This document shows positions 6,600 to 13,543 of a stretch of DNA of 14,105 nt, one piece after another (position 1 is the first letter of the stretch; each line of letters opens with the position of its first letter). The notes below the pieces were generated by a model. That model did no database searches and had not been told where the DNA came from. It saw nothing but the letters and a program-made list of their open reading frames with translations. The stretch is from assembly GCA_030838025.1 (NCBI GenBank), contig JAUTXM010000354.1, positions 1 to 14,105 on the forward strand, read 5' to 3'. Position numbers and translations under genes: made by a program. The DNA is from Acidimicrobiaceae bacterium (GTDB lineage: Bacteria; Actinomycetota; Acidimicrobiia; Acidimicrobiales; Palsa-688).

Positions 6600-7385
6600 G
6601 TGTCCGCGCAACCCGAACAGTTCGTGTCCTTTGACCGTCGGTCAGACGGCGTGGCAGTGGTCAGGATCGACCGGCCCAAGGCCAACGCCCTGTCGCTGGC
6701 GGTACTGGCCGAGTTGGAGGACGTGGCGCGCCAGCTGACGGACGATCCGCCCGGCGCGGTGGTCCTCTGGGGCGGGACGCGGATCTTCGCGGCGGGCGCC
6801 GACATCGGCGAGTTCGGCGGCCCCGAAGAAGCCCGGGTGATCAATGACGCGTTTCGCCGGGCGCTTGACGCGTGGGCGGCCATTCCCCGGGCGGTGATCG
6901 CCGCCGTCAGCGGCTATGCCCTCGGTGGGGGCTGCGAGCTGGCCTGCGCCTGCGACTTGCGGGTCGTGGCCGACACCGCCCGCCTCGGCCAGCCCGAGGT
7001 GCTGCTCGGGGTCATTCCCGGTGCCGGTGGGACCCAGCGCCTCACCCGATTGGTGGGGCCGGCGCGGGCCAAGGACCTGGTCCTGACGGGCCGCCAGGTC
7101 GACGCCCAGGAGGCACTGCGGATCGGCTTGGCCGACCGGGTGGTGCCGGCCGAGGAGGTGTTCCTTCGGGCCGTCGAGCTGGCCGCCGGCCTGGCCGAGG
7201 GGGCGGTCGTCGCGCAGGGCTCGGCCAAGAAGGCGATCGATGCCGGTCTCGACCGCCCGCTCGCGGCCGGGCTCGACATCGAGGCCGAGCTGTTCGTCCA
7301 GGTCTTCGAGACCAACGATGCCAGGATCGGAGTGGAGTCCTTCCAGGCCAAGCGGCCCGGAAAGGCCCGCTTCAGCGGGAGGTAA
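6600..7385 (+). CDS. Enoyl-CoA hydratase/isomerase (crotonase family)
   Basis: 261 residues from a GTG at 6600; the family norm is 255-265. It probably adds water across trans-2-enoyl-CoA in beta-oxidation. Seen: FAAGADIGEF, the first oxyanion-hole strand; GYALGGGCELACACDLRV, the second oxyanion strand; GQPEVLLGVIPGAGGTQRL. Both catalytic glutamates of true hydratases are present at E113 (GGGCE) and E133 (GQPE), matching Glu144 and Glu164 of rat crotonase, so hydratase activity is more likely than a diverged side activity. The C-terminal helical part (SAKKAIDAGLDRPLAAGLDIEAELF, then AKRPGKARFSGR) is standard. It starts 9 nt after meaB and may share acyl-CoA or propionyl-CoA metabolism with it. 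Which acyl chain it prefers cannot be told. Confidence 0.92.
   Translation: MSAQPEQFVSFDRRSDGVAVVRIDRPKANALSLAVLAELEDVARQLTDDPPGAVVLWGGTRIFAAGADIGEFGGPEEARVINDAFRRALDAWAAIPRAVIAAVSGYALGGGCELACACDLRVVADTARLGQPEVLLGVIPGAGGTQRLTRLVGPARAKDLVLTGRQVDAQEALRIGLADRVVPAEEVFLRAVELAAGLAEGAVVAQGSAKKAIDAGLDRPLAAGLDIEAELFVQVFETNDARIGVESFQAKRPGKARFSGR
7377..7382 (+). promoter_or_regulatory. Ribosome binding site (GGGAGG) for the 55-residue membrane protein
   Basis: GGGAGG sits inside the last codons of the enoyl-CoA hydratase gene, 6 nt before the ATG at 7389. It decides the start of the small gene and suggests translation coupled to the upstream gene, whose TAA falls between the site and the ATG. Confidence 0.6.
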
Positions 7386-7388
7386 CCG

Positions 7389-7556
7389 ATGCCGACGCCG
7401 GTAGGGCCTGCCCCCAGGGACCCGAATGACCCCGATTTCTGGGATTGGGACCCGCCTGACGATCGACCCATGGCTCGACGGCACCCCTGGCGAGCGGTCG
7501 TGGCCGCTGTGGTCGTCGTCGCACTACTGCTCCTCGTCATCCTCAATCTGTTCTGA
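7389..7556 (+). CDS. Small single-span membrane protein, 55 residues, unknown function
   Basis: Starts at an ATG 3 nt after the hydratase stop, behind a good GGGAGG site. The 55-residue product has two clear parts. The N-terminal half (1-29) is Pro/Asp/Trp-rich and acidic (DPNDPDFWDWDPPDD). A basic patch (ARRHPWR, 29-35) follows, then an uninterrupted hydrophobic segment (about 36-55) of Val, Leu, Ala and Ile ending at the stop. The positive charge before the span predicts the N-terminus in the cytoplasm with a C-terminal anchor. Codons end mainly in C or G across the gene, as in its real neighbours. I do not recognise the family. Its position makes it the last gene of the murA-side run. Stretch 7557-7620 behind it holds only a weak hairpin (7570-7588). 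Confidence 0.72.
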   Translation: MPTPVGPAPRDPNDPDFWDWDPPDDRPMARRHPWRAVVAAVVVVALLLLVILNLF

Positions 7557-7620
7557 ACGGTCTACTGAGCCGGAACCTGGCGATCCGGACCCGCAACTGC
7601 CGCGTCCATTCCCGACGTGT

Positions 7621-10383
7621 TCAGACGAGCGATGCCCAGGTGACGCAGCCCATGTCTGCCGGTACGACGAGATCGGGGTGGGACGGGACCACCCGGACCG
7701 CAATCCCGTAGCGCCCGGCCCGCTCGCAGGTGAACCTGCCCTGGAAGACGTGACGGTCAGACGCAGCGCCGACGCCGGCTTCCTCGGTGCCTTCGGGGCT
7801 GGTGTCCTCGGCCTTCTCTGGCCCCGACCCGTTGACGGCCAGCCCGGCCGCCTCCGCCACTGCGGCAACCGCAGCAGCCCCAGCAGCCGCATCATCCGCA
7901 GCAGCCGCATCGGCCCCAGCAGCTGCAGCAGCCGCATCAGCCCCAGCAGCTGCAGCAGCCGGCCCACTCGGTACCGGCTCGGGCTCGAGCACGACCAGCG
8001 AGAGTTTGACCGGCTTGGTCTCCGACAGCTCGCCGGTCGGGCCGACGGTTCCGTGGAGCAACTCCACGGACACGTCCTGGGCCTTGAGCTGCCCCAGCCG
8101 GACCTCGACCTCCACCTTCCGGGTGGTCCATAGGTCCGCGACGAGGCTACCCGCCTCGTTCTGGACCGATTCGACCGCCACGTCGCTCCAGGCGGACTTG
8201 ACCCGTTGCTGCCAGGCGGCCAGCGCCCGGGCCCGCGCGTAGTCGTCGGCCGTCATGACGTCGACGCGCTGGGCGGTCGGCTCGTACATCTGCTGCACAT
8301 AGTCCTTCACCATCCGCGACGCCAGCACCTTCGGTCCGAGCGTCTGGAGCGATGACCGGATCCGCCGGACCCAACGCCGGGGGACCGGCCCCTCGAAGCG
8401 GTCGTAGAACAGCGCCGTCACTTCGCCCTCCAAGATGTCGAACAGGCTGTCGGCCTCGGCCTTGTCTCGCTGTTCGAGGTCCTGGTACGACTCGGCCGAG
8501 GAGATGGCCCATCCGTTGGTGCCGTCGAACATCTCGGCCCACCACCCGTCGAGGATCGAACAGTTGAGGGCGCCCGACAGCAACGCCTTCTCACCGCTGG
8601 TCCCCGAGGCCTCATTGGGCCGCCTGGGGGTGTTGAGCCAGACATCGGAGCCCTGGACGAACATCCGGGCGACCGCGATGTCGTAGTCCTCCACGAAGGC
8701 AATCCGGTGGCGCACGTCGGTAGCCCGGGAAAACTGCACGATCTGGCGGATGATCTCCTTGCCGATGTCATCGGCGGGGTGGGCCTTGCCCGCGAACACC
8801 AGCTGGATGGGCCGGTCGGGCGACAGCAAGAGCTCCCGTAGCCGATCGGGCTGGGACAGCAGCAGCGTGGCCCGCTTGTACGACGCGAACCGGCGGGCGA
8901 AACCGATCGTGAGCAGGCGCGGGTCCAAGACCTCCCGGGTCCACGCGGCATCGCTCTCGCTGCCGCCGCGCTCCACGACCGAACGGTGGAGCCGCTCGCG
9001 GACGAACGCCACCAGTGCCTCCCGGCCCTGCTGCCTGACCCGCCACAGCTCGTCGTCGCGGACCGAGGCGATCCGGGACCACTCGGGCGCCGCCGCCTCG
9101 TCCCATGCCGGCCGCACGTGGCGCGTCAGCAGCTCGTTCATCTCCGAAGACACCCAGGTGCCCGCGTGGACGCCGTTGGTCACCGAGGTGATGGGGGCGT
9201 CCTCCTTCTCGATCCCCGGCCACAGGTCCTGGAACATCTCCCGGCTGACCTCGCCGTGCAGCTTGGACACCCCGTTGGACAGCCCGGCCAGCCGCAGGCC
9301 CATGACCGCCATGTTGAAGGGGGCCTCTCGGGGCTCGTTCGGGAAGTGGCCGAGCTCCATCAGCTGGTCGATCGACACGCTGCACTCCTTGGCCCAGCCC
9401 GAGAAGTAGCGTTCCATCAGCTCCCGGGGAAACCGGTCGATCCCCGCGGGCACCGGCGTGTGGGTCGTGAAGATGGTTCCCGAACGGACCGCGACGATCG
9501 CCTCGGAAAAGCTCAGGGCGCCGTCGGTCATCAGGGTGCGGATGCGTTCCAAGCCCAGGAAACCGGCGTGGCCCTCGTTGGTGTGGAATACCTGGGTGGG
9601 CTCGCCGATCGCCTCGAGCGCCCGGACGCCGCCCATGCCGAGCAGGATCTCCTGGCGGATCCGGTGCTCCGTGCCCCCGCCGTAGAGCCGGTCGGTGACG
9701 TTGCGCATGTCGTCGTCGTTGTCGTCCACGTCGGCGTCGAGCAGGTACAGCTTCACCCGACCCACTTGCGCCAGCCAGATCTGGGCCACCAGCGAGCGGC
9801 CGCCCAGGTCGACGGTCACCTTCTTGCCGTCGACCAGGGTCAGCGGCATGGCATAGGGGTCGAGGATCGGATAGTGCTCCTCCTGCCAGCCAGCCGAGTT
9901 GAGCTGCTGGCGGAAATACCCGTGGCGATACATCAGCCCGACACCGGTCAGGGGCACGCCCAGGCTGGACGCCGCCTTCAAGTGGTCGCCGGCCAAGACG
10001 CCCAGGCCGCCCGAGTACTGCGGCAGTGCCTCGGCAATGCCGAACTCCGGGGAGAAGTAGGCGATCGCCCGGAGCGAGGACTTGGGCCGGTTCTGAAACC
10101 AGCGGGCCGCCTTGAGGTACCGGCTCAGGTCGTGCTGGACCTCGTCCAGGAATCCCATGAACGCCGGGTCCGACGCCACCTCTTCCAGCCGCTCCCGGCT
10201 GACGAGGCCGAGCATCCGCACCGGGTCGTGCCGAGATTCCTCCCACTGCTGCGGATCCAACCAGCGGAACAGGTCGCGTGTGTGTTCATCCCACGACCAG
10301 CGCAGGTTGGTCGCCACCTCCTGAAGCGGCGCCAGGGCGGGCGGCAGGCTGGCCCGGACGGTGAAGCTGCGAAGCGCTCTCAT
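7621..10383 (-). CDS. glgP: Alpha-glucan (glycogen/maltodextrin) phosphorylase, GT35, with Ala-rich insert
   Basis: 920 residues from an ATG at 10383. It phosphorolyses alpha-1,4-glucan to glucose-1-phosphate in the cytoplasm using pyridoxal phosphate. Residues ~13-120 are the N-terminal DUF3417-type domain (LQEVATNLRWSWDEHTRDLFRW). Next come YFSPEFGIAEALPQYSGGLGVLAGDHLK, then VFHTNEGHAGFLGLERIR, then VTNGVHAGTW. The PLP loop is SGEKALLSGALNCSILDGWW, with Lys599 the likely cofactor lysine. This is the short actinobacterial/thermophile subtype (TIGR02094-like). Its C-terminal beta domain is split: residues ~806-845 are almost all Ala with Gly/Asp, then an acidic linker runs to ~875 before HVFQGRFTCERAGRYGIAVRVVPSHP resumes. 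The frame stays open further upstream to 10746, but only the 10383 start fits the family N-terminus and a -10 at 10392-10397. It faces the glgE side, as in other Actinomycetota. Confidence 0.95.
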   Translation of the reverse strand: MRALRSFTVRASLPPALAPLQEVATNLRWSWDEHTRDLFRWLDPQQWEESRHDPVRMLGLVSRERLEEVASDPAFMGFLDEVQHDLSRYLKAARWFQNRPKSSLRAIAYFSPEFGIAEALPQYSGGLGVLAGDHLKAASSLGVPLTGVGLMYRHGYFRQQLNSAGWQEEHYPILDPYAMPLTLVDGKKVTVDLGGRSLVAQIWLAQVGRVKLYLLDADVDDNDDDMRNVTDRLYGGGTEHRIRQEILLGMGGVRALEAIGEPTQVFHTNEGHAGFLGLERIRTLMTDGALSFSEAIVAVRSGTIFTTHTPVPAGIDRFPRELMERYFSGWAKECSVSIDQLMELGHFPNEPREAPFNMAVMGLRLAGLSNGVSKLHGEVSREMFQDLWPGIEKEDAPITSVTNGVHAGTWVSSEMNELLTRHVRPAWDEAAAPEWSRIASVRDDELWRVRQQGREALVAFVRERLHRSVVERGGSESDAAWTREVLDPRLLTIGFARRFASYKRATLLLSQPDRLRELLLSPDRPIQLVFAGKAHPADDIGKEIIRQIVQFSRATDVRHRIAFVEDYDIAVARMFVQGSDVWLNTPRRPNEASGTSGEKALLSGALNCSILDGWWAEMFDGTNGWAISSAESYQDLEQRDKAEADSLFDILEGEVTALFYDRFEGPVPRRWVRRIRSSLQTLGPKVLASRMVKDYVQQMYEPTAQRVDVMTADDYARARALAAWQQRVKSAWSDVAVESVQNEAGSLVADLWTTRKVEVEVRLGQLKAQDVSVELLHGTVGPTGELSETKPVKLSLVVLEPEPVPSGPAAAAAGADAAAAAAGADAAAADDAAAGAAAVAAVAEAAGLAVNGSGPEKAEDTSPEGTEEAGVGAASDRHVFQGRFTCERAGRYGIAVRVVPSHPDLVVPADMGCVTWASLV
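7906..7959 (-). repeat. 27-bp tandem repeat encoding the Ala-rich insert of GlgP
   Basis: Two adjacent 27-bp units (7906-7932 and 7933-7959) differ at one base and encode AAAAAGADA twice on the minus strand. Degenerate copies built of GCAGC blocks continue to about 7870. Because the unit is a multiple of three, copy-number changes keep the frame. Confidence 0.8.
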
Positions 10384-10391
10384 TGACTGGA

Positions 10392-10397
10392 ACCGTA
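10392..10397 (-). promoter_or_regulatory. Candidate -10 element (TACGGT on minus strand) for glgP, leaderless type
   Basis: On the minus strand TACGGT ends 8 nt before the ATG at 10383, so transcription would begin at the start codon. It lies in the 40-bp divergent gap to the lipoprotein gene, where promoters for both directions must overlap. This supports 10383 as the true glgP start. Confidence 0.45.
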
Positions 10398-10423
10398 GGC
10401 GCTGGCCCAGACGTCCAACGAAC

Positions 10424-11182
10424 GTGAAGAGAACCCCCGCCGCCGCCGTCGTTGCCCTGTCGTTGCTGCTCGTGCCGGCGGGCTGCGGATCGTCGGCCGC
10501 CAGCCCCACTGCCGGCCCGAACGCCAGCCTCACGGCCCAGGCCGCGGGTACCTCGGACCCCTCGGCACCGTCGGGCCTCACCACCCACGGCGTGGGCCAC
10601 GTGTCGGGCACGCCCGACGTGGTGACGATCACGATCGGGGTGCAGAACACCGCCCCCCATGCCGGCGACGCCCTGTCGGCCAACGCCGCCAAGGCCAACG
10701 CCGTCATCGCGTCGCTCAAGAGCCATGGTGTCGCCACCGCCGACATCCAGACCAGCCAGCTATCGCTCTACCCGCAGTATGACAACGGCAGCGCCAATAC
10801 CATCCGGGGTTACCAGGTCACCAACAGCGTGACGGCCAAGCTTCACGCCGTCGCCAAGGCCGGGGAGGCCATCGACGCCGCCGTGACCGCCGCGGGCGAC
10901 GCGGGGCGGCTCCAGGGGGTGTCGTTCTCGTTCAATGACGACAGCGGCCTGCTGGTCCGGGCCCGGGCCGACGCGGTGGCCGCGGCCAAGACCCAGGCCC
11001 AGCAGCTCGCCGACGCCTCCGGCGCCAAGCTCGGTACGTTGCGTTCCCTGAGCGAGGACAGCCGATCGAGCGCCGTCCCCTATGCCCCGGCCGCGGGCGT
11101 GGCCGACCGCGCCGCCACCCCGGTGCAATCCGGCTCGCAGGAACTCACCATCTCGGTCACCGCAGTCTGGAACCTGGCCTGA
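10424..11182 (+). CDS. SIMPL-domain (DUF541) lipoprotein
   Basis: 252 residues from a GTG at 10424. The N-terminus is a lipoprotein-type signal: KR, a hydrophobic run (AAAVVALSLLLV), then PAGC with Cys21 as the probable lipidated residue. The -3 position is Pro, so the lipobox is not ideal. A Ser/Ala/Thr-rich linker follows. From about residue 54 (TTHGVGHVSGTPDVVTITIGVQ) the sequence reads as a SIMPL/DUF541 domain: alternating strands and Ala-rich helices, the DIQTSQLSLYPQY segment, GYQVTNSVTAKL, a second half with VSFSFNDDSGLLVRARADAVAAAKTQAQQLADASG, and a closing strand QELTISVTAVWNL. The family's biochemical role is poorly defined; members are exported or envelope-anchored. It starts 40 bp from glgP in the opposite direction. 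Earlier in-frame starts would add residues before the signal peptide and are less likely. Confidence 0.85.
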   Translation: MKRTPAAAVVALSLLLVPAGCGSSAASPTAGPNASLTAQAAGTSDPSAPSGLTTHGVGHVSGTPDVVTITIGVQNTAPHAGDALSANAAKANAVIASLKSHGVATADIQTSQLSLYPQYDNGSANTIRGYQVTNSVTAKLHAVAKAGEAIDAAVTAAGDAGRLQGVSFSFNDDSGLLVRARADAVAAAKTQAQQLADASGAKLGTLRSLSEDSRSSAVPYAPAAGVADRAATPVQSGSQELTISVTAVWNLA

Positions 11183-11212
11183 CCGTTGGTGAGCCCGTCT
11201 GGCATCATGGAA

Positions 11213-11229
11213 TCGACTCGATGAGTCGA
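11213..11229. promoter_or_regulatory. Perfect dyad TCGACTC-GAT-GAGTCGA upstream of the small Gly-rich gene
   Basis: A 7-bp perfect inverted repeat with a 3-nt centre lies between a -10-like CATCAT (11203-11208) and the ribosome binding site (11231-11237). If CATCAT is the -10, transcription starts inside the dyad. It could be an operator bound by a dimeric repressor. A 3-nt loop also allows a 5' hairpin next to the ribosome binding site. The rest of the 11183-11244 gap shows nothing else. Confidence 0.45.
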
Positions 11230-11230
11230 C

Positions 11231-11237
11231 GAGGAGG
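11231..11237 (+). promoter_or_regulatory. Ribosome binding site (GAGGAGG) deciding the 11245 start
   Basis: GAGGAGG lies 7 nt before the ATG at 11245. An alternative in-frame ATG at 11221 has no such site and would place this motif inside the coding region, so 11245 is preferred. Confidence 0.6.
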
Positions 11238-11244
11238 CACGCCG

Positions 11245-11475
11245 ATGTCCGATGACGAGGCAACAGACAAGGCGGCGCAGGCAGGGCGCACCGCCGGGAT
11301 CTTCGCCGGGATGCTCTCCGGCGCCCGGCTGGGGGGCGTGGTCATCCCGGTGCCCTGGGTGGGTCCGGTCGTGGGTGGCGTGGTGGGCGGAGTGGTGGGC
11401 AGCGAGGTCGGCCAGCGGCTGGGCCGGGCGATGGCCAACGGTGCGGTGGCCTTCGCCAAGACGATGGCCGAATAG
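11245..11475 (+). CDS. Small glycine-rich (glycine-zipper-like) protein, unknown function
   Basis: 76 residues from an ATG at 11245 behind GAGGAGG. The N-terminus is acidic (MSDDEATDKAAQAG). The middle is hydrophobic and rich in spaced glycines: GIFAGMLSGARLGGVVIPVP, then a run of GGVVGGVVGSEVG. It closes with an amphipathic helix (QRLGRAMANGAVAFAKTMAE). The GxxxG spacing resembles glycine-zipper proteins that insert in or associate with membranes, but there is no signal peptide and I do not recognise a specific family. Codons end mainly in G or C, so it looks like a real gene. It sits between the SIMPL lipoprotein and glgE, 55 bp before glgE, where a GC hairpin (11487-11503, GGGGCC/GGCCCC) might separate the transcripts. 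Confidence 0.68.
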   Translation: MSDDEATDKAAQAGRTAGIFAGMLSGARLGGVVIPVPWVGPVVGGVVGGVVGSEVGQRLGRAMANGAVAFAKTMAE

Positions 11476-11486
11476 CCGCCCTCAGG

Positions 11487-11503
11487 GGGGCCCGACCGGC
11501 CCC
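11487..11503. other. GC-rich hairpin between the small protein gene and glgE
   Basis: GGGGCC and GGCCCC form a 6-bp perfect stem around a 5-nt loop, 12 nt after the stop at 11475. No T-run follows, so it is not a standard intrinsic terminator. It may still weaken read-through into glgE or be chance in G+C-rich DNA. Confidence 0.25.
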
Positions 11504-11517
11504 GGCAGGAGAACGCT

Positions 11518-11523
11518 TAGCCT
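11518..11523 (+). promoter_or_regulatory. Candidate -10 element (TAGCCT) for glgE
   Basis: TAGCCT ends 7 nt before the GTG at 11531, the spacing of leaderless starts elsewhere in the window. GGAGG at 11524-11528 lies only 2 nt from the GTG, too close for a normal ribosome binding site, so the leaderless reading is preferred but not certain. Confidence 0.4.
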
Positions 11524-11530
11524 GGAGGCC

Positions 11531-13542
11531 GTGACTGGGCGCATCATCATCGAGGATCTCCGACCGCCGACAAAGACCGGTCGCATCGTCATTGAGGATC
11601 TCCGACCGCGGACACCGACCGGCCGGTACCCGGCCAAGGCGGTCGTGGGCGAAGGGGTCCCCCTGTCGGCGACCATCTTCAAGGAGGGCCACGACGTCCT
11701 GGCGGCCCAGGTCACCTTGGTCCCCACCGGCTCCCAGGGAGCGGTCGGCGGTCCCCGGGTGGCACTCGGGCAGAGCCAGGCGGCGCCGCTGACACTGGTC
11801 AACCCGGGGCTGGACCGCTGGGAGGTCGTCGTCACCCCGCAGGTCCTCGGGCTGCACCACTTCGTCGTGGAGGCGTGGACCGACCGCCAAGGGACGTGGG
11901 CCAAGAAGACCAAGGCCAAAGTGGACGCCGACCAGGACATCTCCGTCGAGATCGCCGAGGGCATTGCCCTCTTCGAGTCCCGCGACGGAGACGACCCAGC
12001 GGTGCAGGCGGCGCTGGCGGGGCTGAAGGAGGGCCTGGTGGCCCTGGCCCTGGTGACCCCGCTGCCCGGCCCCCAGGGCGCCTCCGATCTCACGGCGTCG
12101 GACCCCAACACCATTTGGGTCGACCGGGAACGGGCGCTGTTCAGCGCCTGGTACGAGTTGTTCCCCCGCTCCTACGGCGGCTTCAAGGGGACCGAGGACC
12201 GCCTCCCCGCGATCGCGGGTATGGGCTTCGACGTGCTTTACCTGCCCCCCGTCCACCCCATCGGCGTGACCGAGCGCAAGGGCCACGACAACACCCTGGG
12301 TGCCGGGGTTGACGACCCGGGCAGCCCCTGGGCCATCGGCAACTCGCACGGCGGCCACACCGCCATCGACGCCGGACTCGGCACCTTCGACGACTTTTCC
12401 CATCTCCTTGACGCCGCGGGCCAGTTCGGCCTCGAAGTGGCACTCGACTACGCCCTCCAATGCAGCCCCGACCACCCCTGGGTCCACGAGCACCCGGAGT
12501 GGTTCCATCACCGCCCCGACGGATCGATCGCCTACGCCGAGAATCCGCCCAAGAAATATCAGGATATCTATCCGATCAATTTCTGGCCGGAAGACGACGC
12601 GGATCGGATTGCCCTCTGGGACGCGTGCAAGGGAATTCTGGATTTTTGGTTGGGAAAAGGGGTGGCCATTTTCCGGGTAGACAATCCGCATACCAAACCC
12701 GTCGCGTTCTGGGAATGGTTGATCGGTGCGGTGCGAGCCGAGCATCCTGAGGTCATTTTCCTGGCTGAGGCATTCACCAGGCCTCCGGTGATGGCCAAGC
12801 TGGCCGAAGTGGGGTTCAGCCAGAGCTACACGTATTTCACCTGGCGGATTCAGCAGGCGGGGCCTGACGGGCTGGCCACGTATCTCGAGGAATTGGCAGG
12901 CGACCTGGTTGATTTCATGCGGCCCAACTTCTGGCCCAATACTCCTGACATCCTTTCCGGGCCACTTCGCAACGGGCCGCCGGCCGCGTTCGCGGGGCGG
13001 CTCGTCCTGGCCGCCACGCTTTCACCGAGTTGGGGTATGTACAGCGGTTTCGAGTTATGCGAGAACGAACCGGCTTCGCCGGCCAATGAGGAATATCTGC
13101 ATTCCGAGAAATATGAGATCCGCACCCGCAATTTCGACCAACCCGGCACCCTCGCCCCGTTGGCCGCCTCGGTGAATGCCCTTCGCCGGAAGCATCCGGC
13201 GTTGCAGCGATTGCGCCGGACCGAGTTCCACAAGACCGACAATTCACTTATCGTGGCTTATTCAAAGGTCAGCGACGACGGCACCGACGTCATGTTGATG
13301 GTCGTCAACCTCGACCCCTACCTGCCGCAGTCCAGCCTGTTGGACCTCGACCTCGTGGCGCTCGGGCTTCCGTCCAACGAGCCGTATTCGGCCATCGACG
13401 AGCTGTCGGGTGAGACGTACACCTGGATCGGCAGCCACCCCTACGTCCGGCTCGAGCCGTGGCTGCGGGTGGCGCACATTCTCCATCTACCCGATGCCCG
13501 CCCACCGCTGCCCGGCACCGCCCCGAAGGTGCCGACCCCGTG

Positions 13543-13543
<1 letters not shown>
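11531..13543 (+). CDS. glgE: Alpha-1,4-glucan:maltose-1-phosphate maltosyltransferase
   Basis: 670 residues from a GTG at 11531, the usual family size (~660-700). GH13 subfamily 3 enzyme that adds maltose units from maltose-1-phosphate to alpha-1,4-glucan in the cytoplasm. Residues ~1-195 form the N-terminal beta domains (RYPAKAVVGEGVPLSATIFKEGHDVLAAQV). The catalytic barrel begins near WVDRERALFSAWYELFPRS. Active-site residues: nucleophile D384 in FRVDNPHTKP, acid/base E413 in FLAEAFTRP, and D473 in NTPDIL, corresponding to D394/E423/D480 of the Streptomyces coelicolor enzyme. The N-terminal 14 residues of the family are present twice in tandem. Codons 337-578 are much richer in A/T third positions than the rest, yet the frame and motifs are intact. 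The stop overlaps the treS start as TGATG, so the two genes are probably one operon. Confidence 0.96.
11534..11617 (+). repeat. 42-bp tandem duplication at the 5' end of glgE
   Basis: 11534-11575 and 11576-11617 are two imperfect copies encoding TGRIIIEDLRPPTK and TGRIVIEDLRPRTP. The second copy continues into the normal family N-terminus (TGRYPAKAVVGE), so the first copy is the extra one. No ATG, GTG or TTG start lies in frame between them. Confidence 0.85.

Noticed and set aside
5079..6611. Long minus-strand open frame across meaB
   Set aside because: Antisense shadow with no family features; the plus strand encodes complete MeaB motifs.
7570..7588. CCGGA/TCCGG hairpin between the small membrane gene and glgP as a terminator
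   Set aside because: Only 5 bp of stem with a 9-nt loop and no T-run; too weak to call in DNA this G+C-rich.
8768..10386. Long open frames in other frames within glgP on both strands
   Set aside because: Low-complexity Arg/Gly/Ala translations; every GlgP family motif lies in the 7621-10383 frame.
10384..10746. Upstream extension of the glgP frame to a start at 10746
   Set aside because: The extra residues have no homology pattern and would run through the lipoprotein gene and its upstream region. The family N-terminus and the -10 site agree with 10383.
12539..13264. Anomalous segment of glgE considered as a mobile-element insertion or pseudogene
   Set aside because: The reading frame is continuous and the segment encodes the conserved catalytic core, so it is a composition mosaic rather than an insertion or decay.
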